From positions 467,357 through 531,356 of the forward strand of contig NZ_JAMTCT010000002.1 of assembly GCF_024171995.1 (NCBI RefSeq): 64,000 bases of DNA. The letters run 5' to 3'. The notes below the pieces were generated by a model. The model made no database searches. It saw only the letters and a list, made by a program, of their open reading frames with translations, and had not been told where the DNA came from. This DNA comes from Promicromonospora umidemergens. Its GTDB lineage: Bacteria; Actinomycetota; Actinomycetes; Actinomycetales; Cellulomonadaceae. A program made the translations under genes and the position numbers. Shown here piece after piece: positions 63,817 to 64,000 of the stretch (its first letter is position 1; the number at the start of each line of letters is the position of its first letter).

Positions 63817-63933
63817 TCCGGCGGCGTCCTACTCTCCCACCCCGTCTCCAGGGCAGTACCATCGGCGCTGTAGGGCTGAGCTTCCGGGTTCGGAATGGGA
63901 CCGGGCGTTTCCCCCACGCTATGACCACCGTAA
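63817..63933 (-). rRNA. rrf: 5S ribosomal RNA
   Basis: On the minus strand the sequence starts TTACGGTGGTCATAGCGTGG and ends GTAGGACGCCGCCGGAC. It contains the universally conserved 'CCGAACCCGGAAG' loop and the 'GGGAGAGTAGG' helix. Ends are accurate to within a few bases, from pairing of the terminal stem. The 23S gene should lie beyond the right edge of the window. Confidence 0.95.
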
Positions 63934-64000
63934 CACTATCGAGAAGGCAAAACCCGTCTCCACCCACCAACCCAACCCCTTTCAAGGGTGGTGTGGTGAG

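Overview
This is a 64 kb chromosomal window from a high-GC Gram-positive actinobacterium. The evidence is: very GC-rich third codon positions, many GTG and some TTG starts, several apparently leaderless promoters with the -10 box 6-8 nt before the start codon, an actinobacterial suf operon led by SufR, and a block (pyrG ... mctB, steA, recN, NAD kinase, tlyA, HAD hydrolase, TPR protein) that mirrors the Mycobacterium tuberculosis Rv1691-Rv1699 neighbourhood. A secreted GH48 cellulase points to a cellulolytic Micrococcales member (Promicromonosporaceae or Cellulomonadaceae). That family-level placement is inference.

Region by region. 1-4.8 kb: accessory genes (DUF6518-like membrane protein, VOC protein, GrpB protein translationally coupled to a 36-aa ORF, an IS5-type transposase scrap) and a probable copper module (HMA metallochaperone, DUF5134-like membrane protein, BlaI/CopY repressor). 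4.9-12.4 kb: a photoprotection cluster (photolyase, SDR, DUF3140, DUF2945, ECF sigma factor, DUF2867 oxidoreductase, TspO-like protein) with visible decay: a stub of an FAD-binding oxidoreductase and an amine oxidase with two internal deletions. 12.4-19.8 kb: mixed accessory DNA with a truncated TetR gene, a DUF6069-like membrane protein, a two-component system, gene fragments, a TetR / membrane protein / CPBP protease unit around a 50-bp palindrome, and a frameshifted integrase. 19.8-26.7 kb: suf operon sufR-B-D-Rieske-C-S-U-T. 26.9-36.3 kb: ABC exporter, HTH regulator with a palindromic operator, secreted subtilase, TetR/SDR pair, heme A synthase, PLD-like membrane protein, FAD monooxygenase/TetR pair. 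36.4-38.5 kb: GH48 cellulase. 38.5-55 kb: long leftward housekeeping block from the TPR protein to pyrG and a NUDIX gene, then a zinc-ribbon protein. 55-63.6 kb: glycolate/glyoxylate utilisation (IclR regulator, malate synthase, glcD-E-F, LctP-family permease). The window ends in a leftward 5S rRNA gene with its terminator.

Working together: the suf genes build and deliver Fe-S clusters, with SufR as the likely sensor. GlcDEF oxidises glycolate to glyoxylate, malate synthase condenses glyoxylate with acetyl-CoA, and the permease probably imports glycolate or lactate. The steA/mctB/MraY-like/murJ group suggests envelope and division functions co-transcribed with DNA repair (recN), NADP supply and CTP synthesis.

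Non-gene signals that stand out: a 73-bp palindromic element present twice, each time supplying the stop codon of a gene; two further very long perfect inverted repeats at gene 3' ends; and a TPR protein framed by a 450-residue Arg/Asp-rich disordered arm and a long acidic Ser-Ala-Asp tail. No tRNA gene or CRISPR array was recognised.
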